Part shown: positions 8,884-17,883 of the stretch, one piece after another
How the letters are laid out: every line of letters starts with the position of its first letter
How positions within the stretch are numbered: position 1 is the first letter of the stretch
Assembly (NCBI RefSeq): GCF_002783505.1
Contig: NZ_PFGL01000003.1
Coordinates: 1-47,044, forward strand
Direction of reading: 5' to 3'
Source of the DNA: Shewanella sp. CG12_big_fil_rev_8_21_14_0_65_47_15
GTDB lineage: Bacteria; Pseudomonadota; Gammaproteobacteria; Enterobacterales; Shewanellaceae
Length of the DNA: 47,044 nt
The notes under the pieces: model-generated
Database searches by the model: none
The model's input: only the letters and a program-made list of their open reading frames with translations
Told to the model about the DNA's origin: nothing
Position numbers and translations under genes: made by a program

Positions 8884-10197
8884 TTGCTAGATAAGCTTGG
8901 TGGAATAGCCGTTCAACCCGAGGCTTTAACGTGGTTGCTCACGCCATGCCGATTTAAGGCAGAGTTACTCGCTCGCATCGAAAAGGCTCAAAAGAGTATT
9001 TATATTGCCGCGCTCTATTTAGAAGATGACGAAGCAGGACGGGAGATTTTACAGGCCTTGATGGCCGCTAAAGCGCAAAATCCCGCATTAGATGTTAAGA
9101 TCCTCGTTGATTTTCACCGGGCAAGACGTGGCCTGATTGGTCATAAAGGCGATAGCGGTAATTATCTTATGTATCGCCGCGTTATGGCCGGGGCTGAATA
9201 TCCTATCGATATTATGGGAGTGCCAGTTAAATCCCGTGAATTTATGGGCGTACTGCACCTTAAGGGCTTTATTATCGATGATGCGGTGATTTACAGCGGC
9301 GCTAGTCTTAACAATATTTACTTACAACAAAGTGAGAAATATCGTTTCGACCGCTACCATGTGATTGAGTCGGCCGAATTGGCGCGCAGTATGCGGGCGA
9401 TGATCCAGCGTTATATTATTGCCGATCCCGCGGTTGCTTCACTCACCCAAGATGCGCAGCAGGAAGTGCTGCCGCCCAAAAACGATGTGCGTAGCTTTAA
9501 ATTGCGTTTATCGGAGGCGGAATACGAGTTTGCATCCATCCGCAGTGGCAATCGGATCACGCCTTTGCTCGGATTAGGTCGCAAGAAAAACCTCCTGAAT
9601 AAAGTGGTGGTTGCTTTAGTCGAGGAGTCTAAGGACTCGTTATTTATCTGCACACCATATTTCAATCCCCCTTACATTTTAGTGCGCGCCTTAGCTAAGC
9701 ATTTACGCAATGGCAAGCGTATCGATATCGTGGTCGGCGATAAGACGGCGAACGATTTTTATATTCCGCCAGAGCAGGACTTCTCGACCATTGGGGCGCT
9801 GCCCTATATGTACGAGCAATCTCTGCGTAAGTTTGCTAAGCGCCAACAATGGGCAATCGACAATGGCCAGTTGAATATTCATTTGTGGAAGCACGGCATC
9901 AACAGTTATCACCTTAAAGGGATCAGTGCCGACGGTAAAAAGCATTTGATCACAGGTTCCAATCTTAATCCTAGGGCGTGGGCACTGGATTTGGAAAATG
10001 GCCTGTTGATCCACGATGAAACCGCCTGCTGGAAAGCGCAATTTGAAGCCGAACAGGCACATATACTTGAACACACACAGCGGTTATATCACTACAGCCA
10101 AGTGGATACGCTGCAAAGCTATCCTGCACCGGTGAAAAAAATCATGACTCGGATCAGAAGGTTAAAAGCGGATTTTTTACTGCGGCGTATTCTCTAG
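8884..10197 (+). CDS. pssA: CDP-diacylglycerol-serine O-phosphatidyltransferase
   Basis: PssA joins serine to CDP-diacylglycerol to make phosphatidylserine, the precursor of phosphatidylethanolamine. The 437-residue protein is the phospholipase-D-type enzyme, with two HKD motifs: HLKGFIIDD (about residues 126-134) and HLKGISADGKKHLITGSNLN near residue 345. The start is TTG at 8884, with an excellent AAGGAGG at 8871-8877. An in-frame stop at 8869 rules out any earlier start, and the next in-frame ATG is about 58 codons downstream. A hairpin terminator follows. Confidence 0.95.
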   Translation: MLDKLGGIAVQPEALTWLLTPCRFKAELLARIEKAQKSIYIAALYLEDDEAGREILQALMAAKAQNPALDVKILVDFHRARRGLIGHKGDSGNYLMYRRVMAGAEYPIDIMGVPVKSREFMGVLHLKGFIIDDAVIYSGASLNNIYLQQSEKYRFDRYHVIESAELARSMRAMIQRYIIADPAVASLTQDAQQEVLPPKNDVRSFKLRLSEAEYEFASIRSGNRITPLLGLGRKKNLLNKVVVALVEESKDSLFICTPYFNPPYILVRALAKHLRNGKRIDIVVGDKTANDFYIPPEQDFSTIGALPYMYEQSLRKFAKRQQWAIDNGQLNIHLWKHGINSYHLKGISADGKKHLITGSNLNPRAWALDLENGLLIHDETACWKAQFEAEQAHILEHTQRLYHYSQVDTLQSYPAPVKKIMTRIRRLKADFLLRRIL

Positions 10198-10213
10198 TCA
10201 AATTTTGCCTAAT

Positions 10214-10243
10214 AAAAAGCCCACAGATTTGTGGGCTTTGTTG
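10214..10243. terminator. Bidirectional terminator between pssA and the beta-lactamase gene
   Basis: A 10-bp stem AAAGCCCACA / TGTGGGCTTT with loop GATT is flanked by A residues on the 5' side, giving a T run on the minus strand. It is weaker on the plus strand (GTTGTCTTT). It serves both convergent genes. Confidence 0.8.
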
Positions 10244-10260
10244 TCTTTAAGCCGTACGGG

Positions 10261-11448
10261 TTATTCCTGTTGCAGCTTGCTTATCCCCGTTAGGATTTGA
10301 TAACCGACTTCAACCCGTGGTGGTACGGGATAGTTTTTATTGCTTAGTAAGACGATCCCAAGCTTTTGTGCGGGAATAAAGGCGACATAGGCTGCAAAAC
10401 CACCGGTTGAGCCGGTTTTATTGATCCATACATTTGACTGCGGCCCAAGGGGCGGCACTATGGGTTTAACTGGCGTACTGCCAAACACCACTTCCTGAGT
10501 ATGCCCCATAAGTATTTTATCAAGATCAATAGGATAGGAGTAATGCTCCCAAATCATATCCTGGGTCATCATGCCGACATCAAAGTATCCGGTGTGGGTC
10601 TCATCGAGTGCCTTTTGCAGTGGTTTAGCCAGCGGGTGCATTTGCATATTAGCCTCCACAAAATGCAGCAGATCCGTGGCTGTGGTTTTTACGCCATAGG
10701 CTTCATCGGCTAATACGCCGGGATTAACCCGCACTGGCATGTCTTGCTTATTGTAACCTTGGGCATAATCGGCCATTTTGCTGCTCGGAACCTGGATATA
10801 GCTGCTGGTCATACCCAATTGCGGAAATAGCATTTGCTCAAGTGCTTGTTGAAACGTTTTATTTAAACTCTGTGCGGCAATCATGCCTAGCAGGCCAATG
10901 CTAGGATTGGCGTAATTCCTGTGCGTCCCTGCGGCAAATGACGGTTGCCAATGCTTAAGATAATCCATTAATTCCGCGTTATTCGTGACCTTGTCGGGCA
11001 CTTGCATCGGCAGATCTCCCGCAGTGTGAGTCGCTAAATTGATGAGACTAATCTCGTCAAAATGGCTGCCTTTTAATGCAGGAACATAATCACTGGTCAT
11101 ATCCGTGAGGGTTAACTTGCCTTCGATTTGTGCGTAGTTCGCCAGTGTCGCGGTAAAGGTTTTACTGATAGAGCCAATCTCGAACAGGGTATGTTCAGTC
11201 ACACTTTGCCCTGTGGTTTTAGAACTGACGCCATATTGGTAAAAATACTGTTTTCCATCAAGGGTGATGCCAATCGCTGCGCCGGGAATACCATATTCGG
11301 CCATCAGAGGTTTGACTGCGGTATCTACAATTGATTGGATGTCTCTGGTATGAACCGTTTGGGCCGTCGTGACATTAGAAAATAGCGTTGCAGTGAGCAG
11401 TACGCCGCTTAATAACGGCATGGAGGCGAGCAGGGTATGTCGTTGCAT
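10261..11448 (-). CDS. ampC: Class C (AmpC-type) beta-lactamase
   Basis: This encodes a 395-residue periplasmic serine beta-lactamase. A signal peptide ends near TTAQ (residue 30). The three hallmarks are present: S93-I-S-K96 (SxxK), Y179-A-N181 (YxN, class C) and K344-T-G346. Spacing and length fit AmpC, with a slightly long N-terminus. Enterobacterial ampC is usually divergent from the LysR regulator gene ampR. Here the divergent neighbour is a DTW-domain gene and no ampR lies in the window, so control must differ. A D,D-peptidase of the same fold is less likely given the full motif set. Confidence 0.9.
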   Translation of the reverse strand: MQRHTLLASMPLLSGVLLTATLFSNVTTAQTVHTRDIQSIVDTAVKPLMAEYGIPGAAIGITLDGKQYFYQYGVSSKTTGQSVTEHTLFEIGSISKTFTATLANYAQIEGKLTLTDMTSDYVPALKGSHFDEISLINLATHTAGDLPMQVPDKVTNNAELMDYLKHWQPSFAAGTHRNYANPSIGLLGMIAAQSLNKTFQQALEQMLFPQLGMTSSYIQVPSSKMADYAQGYNKQDMPVRVNPGVLADEAYGVKTTATDLLHFVEANMQMHPLAKPLQKALDETHTGYFDVGMMTQDMIWEHYSYPIDLDKILMGHTQEVVFGSTPVKPIVPPLGPQSNVWINKTGSTGGFAAYVAFIPAQKLGIVLLSNKNYPVPPRVEVGYQILTGISKLQQE

Positions 11449-11735
11449 AGTTTACCTTTTATCTAAATTGCATTTATGGAGTCCAGATTGAACACGATAT
11501 TACGGCAATTCCCCGTTAAGTTAAGCCCTTACTGATATTTAGCATTATTTTCCCTCAGGAGGTAACTAAAACGTTAACCTCGCTAATCCAGTGTTAAATG
11601 CAATGTGCTGACATTGAGTTTGGTATTACAGCTGTTGCACCCTTTACGGCCAAGGGATAAACTGCGCCACCGCGAGAGGAAAGAGCTGAATAACTTAGCG
11701 GCAATCCCTAATAAGTTTGAAAGAGAATTGGTTTT

Positions 11736-12500
11736 ATGGCTTTAACCCCACATGCAGTGCACCATTTATATCAGTACCGTAAGTCTCTATCGACTAAGCC
11801 CTTTGGTGCCCGTGGTAAAAAACTGATCCGCTGTCCATTATGCCTATTAGGTGAGCAGTTCTGTACCTGTGCGCTGCGCCGTCAGTTACAGACTCAAGCC
11901 AGTTTCCTGCTGATCATGTATAACGATGAAGTGCTAAAACCAACTAACAGCGGGCGCTTGATTGCGGATCTTATCCCTGACACGCACGCCTATATTTGGT
12001 CGCGCACTGAACCCGAAGCGGCATTACTTGCCTTGCTCGATTCTCCGCAATATCAGCCCTATTTAGTGTTTCCGGCCCAATATGCGGAGCAGGGACAAAC
12101 GGTACTGAACCAAGTGCCGATATCGACGTTAGCCGAAGGTAAACGGCCGCTGCTAATCATGCTCGATGGTAGCTGGCGTGAAGCGATTAAGATCTTCCGT
12201 AAGAGTCCATACTTGCATTCGTTGCCAATGCTATCATTCGATCCCGATACCTTGGCAACCTATGCACTGCGTAAGGGTAGCCATGATTTTCAGCTAGGCA
12301 CCGCCGAGGTCGCATCCTTGGCTTTAGGAGCGATTGGCGAGGCGGCTAATGCTAAAGCCTTAAGTGCATGGTTTGATTTGTTTGTTGAATCATCTTTACT
12401 GGGGCGTAATCGCCGTTGCCGGGAAGATCTTTTGCCGATCACAGATTTTACCGATGCCTTCGAGCTTGCCTTTGAACAGGCGAGTGGCCGTACAAGTTAA
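11736..12500 (+). CDS. DTW-domain tRNA-uridine aminocarboxypropyltransferase
   Basis: This encodes a 254-residue protein of the DTW family (TapT/TuaA in E. coli, formerly YfiP), which transfers the aminocarboxypropyl group of SAM to uridine in tRNA. It has the cysteine cluster RCPLCLLGEQFCTCALR (about residues 32-48), the core MLDGSWREAIKIFRKSPYL (about 140-158) and FQLGTAEVAS. The signature reads D-G-S-W where the family is usually D-x-T-W, a conservative Thr-to-Ser change. The exact modified position cannot be read from sequence. Confidence 0.85.
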   Translation: MALTPHAVHHLYQYRKSLSTKPFGARGKKLIRCPLCLLGEQFCTCALRRQLQTQASFLLIMYNDEVLKPTNSGRLIADLIPDTHAYIWSRTEPEAALLALLDSPQYQPYLVFPAQYAEQGQTVLNQVPISTLAEGKRPLLIMLDGSWREAIKIFRKSPYLHSLPMLSFDPDTLATYALRKGSHDFQLGTAEVASLALGAIGEAANAKALSAWFDLFVESSLLGRNRRCREDLLPITDFTDAFELAFEQASGRTS

Positions 12501-12530
12501 TCTTTTTTGATAATCAATCCAGTCATATAA

Positions 12531-12554
12531 AAATCCCCTACTGAGAGGGGATTT
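12531..12554. terminator. Bidirectional terminator between the DTW gene and phoX
   Basis: A 9-bp stem AAATCCCCT / AGGGGATTT closes on a 6-base loop. Read on the minus strand, it ends in TTTTTATA, the better T tract, so it should stop phoX transcription as well. Confidence 0.8.
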
Positions 12555-12618
12555 GTTACGTGTAGCAATTAGCTTATGGGGACTCTAGATTAAGAGGACC
12601 CATGCACAAACATTTTGC

Positions 12619-14676
12619 TTATACGGCGACTTCTTTGCCATCTAATTTGCGAATAACCACAGTGGCGGCGCGAGGACGTAATGTGACTCCAGTTGGCGTT
12701 TGTTCAGCGGCATTGGACGAATAAGGCCAGTTACCGGGATGCTGAATGTTAGCAAATACCGAAGTGTAATCAGGGCTAATGGCAAAACCTGTTACTTCAC
12801 AGTCGTTGGGACCGACAAAGAAACGCTTTAATTCCATTTGATTATTGGCCGTTACGCCTACTTGTTTCTCTTGGCCATCCACCAGAGTTGAAGGTACTAT
12901 TGCGAGCATTTGATCGTTAGTTTCTTCGGTAACTTCCTTGGCACCGTTGTCGGTTTGAACCCACAAGATACCGCGTTCATCAAAGGCTAACCCATCTGGG
13001 CTGGCAAATTGATTAAGATCGGTTAAGCCTGACAAGTTGGTCTCAGCATTGCCATCACTGGGTGATCCAAAAACAAAAATATCCCATGTAAATTCAGTGT
13101 CTTTATCGCCTTCATCCCAACGAATAATATGGCCAAAGTAGTTTTTAAGTCTTGGGTTGGCAGGATTCGCTTCGGTACGTTTCGAGTTGTTGGTCAGGGT
13201 CAAATAAACTGAGCCTGTGAACGGATCGACCGCGCACCACTCAGGTCGGTCCATAGGTGTTGCGCCGACTAAATCCGCTGCACCCGCGGTGTTTAAAATA
13301 ATCTCGGCCAAAGTTGCGAAGCTATCGCCTAAGGTTTTGCCGTCTGTGGTTTGGCCATCTAGAGTCAAAGGTAACCAAATACCGCCACCATTTTCATTGA
13401 ATTTAGCGACGTATAAGGTCCCTTCATTCATGTACTTATCACCCGTTTGCAGGCGGTTGCTGCTGTCGGTATCCTTTGCATCCCAGGCCGCTGAAGAAAC
13501 AAATTTATAGAGGTATTCGAATTGAGAATCATGGCCAGAATAGAACACGACTGGCTTGCCTTCGGTCAATTTGCCAAAGGTACAACCCTCATGACGGAAA
13601 CGACCAAGGGCGGTACGTTTTACCGCGCGAGATGTGGCATTGTACGGGTCAATTTCGACAATATAACCGTGGCCGTTTGCTTCGTTACGGTAGTCATCCT
13701 GCGCACTTGCGCCCTTTGGCGTGACATCGAAACGGGCAAATTCATCGAGGCGTTCTTCATCGTGACCGGCAAGATCGTCCCAGCCATAACGTGTGCTGGT
13801 TTTACTGATCCCGATGCGACTCTGATCGGCGGTTAAGCTACCACGGTTAGCAAAATAGCCAGGCCAATTTTCTTCACAGGTCAGGTAAGTGCCCCAAGGC
13901 GTGTAGCCATTGCCGCAGTTATTTAAGGTGCCGCGAGCTTGGCTGCCATCGGGAGAGTAGCGGGTTTCGAGTAGCGAAGAGTAGGCCAGAGGACCGCTGA
14001 TATCCATCACAGTCGCGCCAGTGAATCGACGGTTATGGCCATCATTACTGACAACTTCCCATTGATTATTCATCAGTTTTATACGCACAACCGATACGCC
14101 GTGGGCGTTAATTTCTTTGCGCACTTCATCGATAACAGTGCGAAGACCAGAAGTGGGGTCAAACGTCTGGCCCGTAGGGTGCAAAGCATCTTCGTCAATG
14201 TATTCATGGTTAATGCAGAGCAGGCCGTCATCACCCGTATCATTTAATGGGAAGAAGTGCATACCATCGTGGTGCATGCCCACTGAGTTGGCTTGGTCAT
14301 CGGCCGTGTTACTGCCATCGGCTTTCCATGGCGCCGCTTTTGCGTTTAATGGCGTGCCCCAAGGTGCTAACACCTGCGCTGTGTAACCTTCTGGCACGAC
14401 AACCGCATCTAAGCGAGAACCGGCAACTGAGGTGAAATTCAGTTTTGCACTGCTTTTTGTTGGAGGAACGGGTACAACAGGATCGACGGGGTTGGGTGTT
14501 GAGGCATTATCAGAGCCACAGCCCGTTAAACCTATACCAGCAAAGGCGGTCATGGCGCTAATACCGAGCCCGCCTTTAACAAAGTTACGACGGGATAAAT
14601 GTTTATCCAACACTTGGTTAAAGGGTTCATTATTGCTTTTATTATAAAGTGTCGGGTCAAAGGTGGCCTTGCTCAT
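12619..14676 (-). CDS. phoX: PhoX-family alkaline phosphatase (DUF839), Tat-exported
   Basis: This encodes a 685-residue PhoX-type phosphatase, a Ca/Fe-dependent enzyme family releasing phosphate from organic esters outside the cytoplasm. The N-terminus has a clear twin-arginine motif SRRNFVKGG at about residues 28-36. A hydrophobic segment follows, and then LTGC, which could be a lipobox, so it may be a Tat lipoprotein. Family segments include NNCGNGYTPWGTYLTCEEN, GRFRHEGCTF and SPDGLAFDERGILWVQTDNG. A candidate Pho box lies upstream at 14756-14773. Monocistronic. Confidence 0.92.
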   Translation of the reverse strand: MSKATFDPTLYNKSNNEPFNQVLDKHLSRRNFVKGGLGISAMTAFAGIGLTGCGSDNASTPNPVDPVVPVPPTKSSAKLNFTSVAGSRLDAVVVPEGYTAQVLAPWGTPLNAKAAPWKADGSNTADDQANSVGMHHDGMHFFPLNDTGDDGLLCINHEYIDEDALHPTGQTFDPTSGLRTVIDEVRKEINAHGVSVVRIKLMNNQWEVVSNDGHNRRFTGATVMDISGPLAYSSLLETRYSPDGSQARGTLNNCGNGYTPWGTYLTCEENWPGYFANRGSLTADQSRIGISKTSTRYGWDDLAGHDEERLDEFARFDVTPKGASAQDDYRNEANGHGYIVEIDPYNATSRAVKRTALGRFRHEGCTFGKLTEGKPVVFYSGHDSQFEYLYKFVSSAAWDAKDTDSSNRLQTGDKYMNEGTLYVAKFNENGGGIWLPLTLDGQTTDGKTLGDSFATLAEIILNTAGAADLVGATPMDRPEWCAVDPFTGSVYLTLTNNSKRTEANPANPRLKNYFGHIIRWDEGDKDTEFTWDIFVFGSPSDGNAETNLSGLTDLNQFASPDGLAFDERGILWVQTDNGAKEVTEETNDQMLAIVPSTLVDGQEKQVGVTANNQMELKRFFVGPNDCEVTGFAISPDYTSVFANIQHPGNWPYSSNAAEQTPTGVTLRPRAATVVIRKLDGKEVAV

Positions 14677-14733
14677 ATTGCACTCCAGTTAAATGGTCGG
14701 ATTTAAAATCGAGCCTTAGCCTGTCATAGCAAT

Positions 14734-14773
14734 ATGACAATAAAGCCGAGTTTGTATGACAAAAAAGCGACAA
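14734..14773 (-). promoter_or_regulatory. Candidate Pho box upstream of phoX
   Basis: On the minus strand, TTGTCGC (14773-14767), four T residues, then TTGTCAT (14762-14756) form two 7-mers spaced 11 bp start to start with an AT-only spacer, the PhoB box layout. A third TTGTCAT at 14740-14734 is exactly 22 bp further on, in phase. The third copy also forms a perfect TGTCATA/TATGACA inverted repeat at 14722-14739. PhoB binding is inferred. Confidence 0.55.
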
Positions 14774-14935
14774 AAGTGGACTAAACTTTTTGATGTTAAT
14801 GATGCAAATGGCTAAAAATAATCTTAAATTTCATCAAGATTAAGGTTGTACGTGACTTATTTTTTCGGTCACGTAAACTCTTTAGAGTGCAGGTTGCGGT
14901 ACCGATCGCAATGCCATTATTTTAGGGAAAAAATT

Positions 14936-15259
14936 ATGTCGGTTGAGAGGAAAATTGCCGTATTATGCCGAGTGGAACCCGGTTGTCTTGGACCCGATGG
15001 CCGCGAGCATATAGAAGCTTTTTGTGCGTTGGCACAAAGGGCAATGCAGCATTTTGATGTGGATATTGCTACTTGGATCCTTACGCCAAGGTACGATAAA
15101 ACCTTAGAGGAAATGCAGTACAGCGTGGCAAATAAATTACTCTCGCATGCTCAGGCGACGCAGTATTTTGCCTTAATCGGCCGAGATATAGACGCATTTG
15201 AAGAGCGTTTTCAAGATAAGTTAACCTCACTCATCACTCTTTACCTTGCAAGAAAGTAG
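14936..15259 (+). CDS. Hypothetical protein
   Basis: This encodes a 107-residue soluble protein, MSVERKIAVLCRVEPGCLGPDG..., with no signal or membrane segment. The ATG at 14936 follows TAGGGAAAAAATT and is preferred to an in-frame start 30 codons earlier whose extra residues look non-coding. The sequence has a Cys-containing N-terminal strand (VLCRVEPGCLG) and a helical middle. I do not recognise a family. It stands alone between phoX and the RecQ-like gene. Confidence 0.65.
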   Translation: MSVERKIAVLCRVEPGCLGPDGREHIEAFCALAQRAMQHFDVDIATWILTPRYDKTLEEMQYSVANKLLSHAQATQYFALIGRDIDAFEERFQDKLTSLITLYLARK

Positions 15260-15527
15260 GACACTATCTCAGGTAATGGTTGTTGGCCTCGTTAAAATCA
15301 TAACATATTGATATTATTTAGTTATATCTAGTGTATCGCAAACCATTTATGGTTAGAGTATTAACTGAAACGTGATGAATATTAGCGGTTTTGGCATTCA
15401 CTATCAGCAATGGGGTGTAATTAAGTCCGTAAAGTCGAGCATAATTTGGTAGACTAACCCACAGATTTCAATGTTAGCTCGTTTTAGGCTTCGGTGATTG
15501 AGCCCCAATAGAGCAAAGGGGTTGTCC

Positions 15528-17510
15528 ATGGTTCATTCCACCCAAACACTTCAGGCCCACAGTGCTGATGGTGCTCACTATGCCTCATTATTGCAGCGGC
15601 AATTTGGTTTTACTGCATTTCGTAGTGGGCAAGTTGAAACCATTTCTCAGTTGTTGGCGGGCGACTCCAGTTTGGCAATTTTCCCGACAGGTTCAGGAAA
15701 ATCCCTTTGTTATCAATTTACTGCCATGCAGTTACCCCAGCTCACATTAGTCATCTCTCCGCTACTGGCATTAATGAAAGATCAACTCGCGTTTTTACGG
15801 GCCAAGGGTATTGCCGCGGCGAGTATTGATTCGACCTTAAATGCCGAGCAGAGCAAACAGGTGATGATGGACGCGCGAGCTGGCCGCTTAAAAATTTTAA
15901 TGGTGTCCGTTGAGCGCTTTAAAAATGAACGTTTTCGACAGTTTATCCAGTCGGTTGCCATTTCAATGTTAGTCGTCGACGAGGCGCACTGTATTTCAGA
16001 ATGGGGGCATAATTTTCGGCCAGATTACCTAAAGTTGCCCGATTATCGTCGAGAATTAAATATCCCCTTAGTCTTGCTGTTAACTGCAACGGCCACGCGA
16101 AAAGTAAAATTAGATATGGCGATGCGGTTTGATATTGCGCCTGAGCATATAGTGCAAACGGGGTTTTACCGCGCCAATCTCGATTTGAATGTGCTGCCAG
16201 TCACCAGCCAAGATAAGGTCACACGGCTTCATCAGGAGATTAGTCGCTTTTCCGGTGCTGGGATTGTGTATGTCACCTTGCAATCCACCGCCGAAGCGGT
16301 GGCAAAGGCCCTGTGCAGCAAGGGAATAATCGCAAGTGCATACCATGCTGGGTTTGAGGATATGAAACGTCAACAGATCCAAAACGATTTTATGCAGGAT
16401 CGCATTCAGGTAGTCGTTGCGACAATTGCCTTCGGCATGGGGATTGATAAAAGCAATATTCGCTTTGTTATCCACTATGACTTGCCTAAATCTATTGAGA
16501 ATTACAGCCAAGAAATTGGCCGAGCGGGTCGTGATGGTTTACTTTCCCACTGTGTGACCTTGGCAAATCTTGATGGAATGAATACGGTGGAAAACTTTGT
16601 TTATGGTGATACACCTGAACGTGAGTCCATTGAATATTTGATTGAAAATATTAAGCAAGAACAGCATGCTGCACGCTGGGAACTGCAATTAAATACCTTA
16701 TCTAATGCGAGCAATATTCGCCAGCTACCGCTTAAAACCCTGCTAGTTCAGCTCGAAATCTATGGTGTGATAAAACCCCTTTATGCCTACTACGCCGACG
16801 TCAGCTATCGCTTTATTGTTGAGCCATCGGAAATTTTGCAAAGGTTTAATCCTGATCGACAGGCGTTTTTATCACAAATATTCACCTACACACAAATGAA
16901 GCGGATCTGGGGCATATTAGATTTTAATGCGCTTTATGAGGCTACAGGTAGCGAGCGCGGTCGCGTTTTAGCGGCGCTAGAATACCTCGCGGATCAGCAA
17001 CTGATTGAGCTTGAAACTAAGCGGATTACGGATGTGTATCAGGTTAATGAGATAGCCTTAGCAAATCCATCATTAGTGGATGAACTTTATGGGTATTTCG
17101 TTGAAAAGGAACATAAAGAAATTCAACGAATTGCTCAATTAGTACGCTTTTTCGAGTTAGAGACATGTCTAAGTTACAATTTATCGCGCTATTTTGACGA
17201 TAATGCAGCACCTAAGTGCTGTGGTCATTGCAGTGTGTGTCGTGGGCAAATAGCGAAGTTGTCCTTTTCGGTGGCGCCCGTTTGGCCACAGGAAAGCCAG
17301 ATCCTCGCAGATCTACAGAAGTTACAGCACCAAGTGCAAGCGAAAGACGAGGCTCCTGTGTCCCTTGATACCCAATGCCGCTTCCTTGCGGGGATGGTCG
17401 TTCCCCTGTTTAGTCGATTACAGCTCCGTAAACTCGAGGGCTTTGGTCGTTGTGAAAAATTAAGATATGCGGAGATAAAACAGAAAGTGTCGTCGCTGGT
17501 GACGCGCTAA
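15528..17510 (+). CDS. RecQ-family ATP-dependent DNA helicase, short C-terminal form
   Basis: This encodes a 660-residue superfamily 2 helicase. Motifs in order: Q/0 motif FGFTAFRSGQ, Walker A FPTGSGKS, motif II VVDEAHCISEWGHNFRPDY, motif III TATATRKV and motif VI QEIGRAGRDG. A RecQ zinc cluster follows (CLSYNLSRYF...CCGHCSVC). The last 90 residues do not resemble the HRDC domain of canonical RecQ, so this is probably a RecQ paralogue rather than the main RecQ. The ATG at 15528 follows AAAGGGG; an in-frame TTG at 15498 is the alternative. The next gene follows after 18 bases. Confidence 0.9.
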   Translation: MVHSTQTLQAHSADGAHYASLLQRQFGFTAFRSGQVETISQLLAGDSSLAIFPTGSGKSLCYQFTAMQLPQLTLVISPLLALMKDQLAFLRAKGIAAASIDSTLNAEQSKQVMMDARAGRLKILMVSVERFKNERFRQFIQSVAISMLVVDEAHCISEWGHNFRPDYLKLPDYRRELNIPLVLLLTATATRKVKLDMAMRFDIAPEHIVQTGFYRANLDLNVLPVTSQDKVTRLHQEISRFSGAGIVYVTLQSTAEAVAKALCSKGIIASAYHAGFEDMKRQQIQNDFMQDRIQVVVATIAFGMGIDKSNIRFVIHYDLPKSIENYSQEIGRAGRDGLLSHCVTLANLDGMNTVENFVYGDTPERESIEYLIENIKQEQHAARWELQLNTLSNASNIRQLPLKTLLVQLEIYGVIKPLYAYYADVSYRFIVEPSEILQRFNPDRQAFLSQIFTYTQMKRIWGILDFNALYEATGSERGRVLAALEYLADQQLIELETKRITDVYQVNEIALANPSLVDELYGYFVEKEHKEIQRIAQLVRFFELETCLSYNLSRYFDDNAAPKCCGHCSVCRGQIAKLSFSVAPVWPQESQILADLQKLQHQVQAKDEAPVSLDTQCRFLAGMVVPLFSRLQLRKLEGFGRCEKLRYAEIKQKVSSLVTR

Positions 17511-17528
17511 GATAGCAAAGGATCGAAC

Positions 17529-17804
17529 ATGAATAAGGCTGTAAAAAAGATGCTCGCCAAGCATGAGCGATTAGTTCATTCGGAAGGCGTAACGGTACTG
17601 TCCCATACCCAGAGAGAGAAGGGTGAATGGATACAACATACCATCATGGTGGATGATTGTGATGTGCCCTTTAAGTTTCGACGGGTAAAAAAGTACAAGG
17701 ATTTACAGGGGCAGAAGGTGAGCCTGGTGTATTATCCTGACACCGAAATGGTGGCGGGTTTCGAAATCGAAATTATGCAAGTGGTTAGAATTAAACGATT
17801 CTAA
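17529..17804 (+). CDS. Hypothetical protein downstream of the RecQ-like helicase gene
   Basis: This encodes a 91-residue basic soluble protein (MNKAVKKMLAKHERLVHSEG...) with beta-rich segments WIQHTIMVDD, VPFKFRRVKKYKDLQGQKV and a C-terminal VVRIKRF. It may be a small SH3/OB-like fold, but this is a guess. It starts 18 bases after the helicase stop, with AAAGGAT as ribosome site, so the two probably form an operon. No family recognised. Confidence 0.75.
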   Translation: MNKAVKKMLAKHERLVHSEGVTVLSHTQREKGEWIQHTIMVDDCDVPFKFRRVKKYKDLQGQKVSLVYYPDTEMVAGFEIEIMQVVRIKRF

Positions 17805-17808
17805 GTGA

Positions 17809-17855
17809 TGCTCTTCGGATCGTTGCTGTTTAATGTAGTGACGATCCGAAGGGCA
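17809..17855. terminator. Long inverted repeat between convergent genes
   Basis: TGCTCTTCGGATCGT pairs with ACGATCCGAAGGGCA over 15 bp with a single G-T wobble, around a 17-base loop. Only TTTG follows on the plus strand. It sits between two convergent genes and probably acts as a two-way transcription stop. Confidence 0.6.
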
Positions 17856-17883
17856 TTTGAGCTAAACCTGAGCCGTAAGCAGC

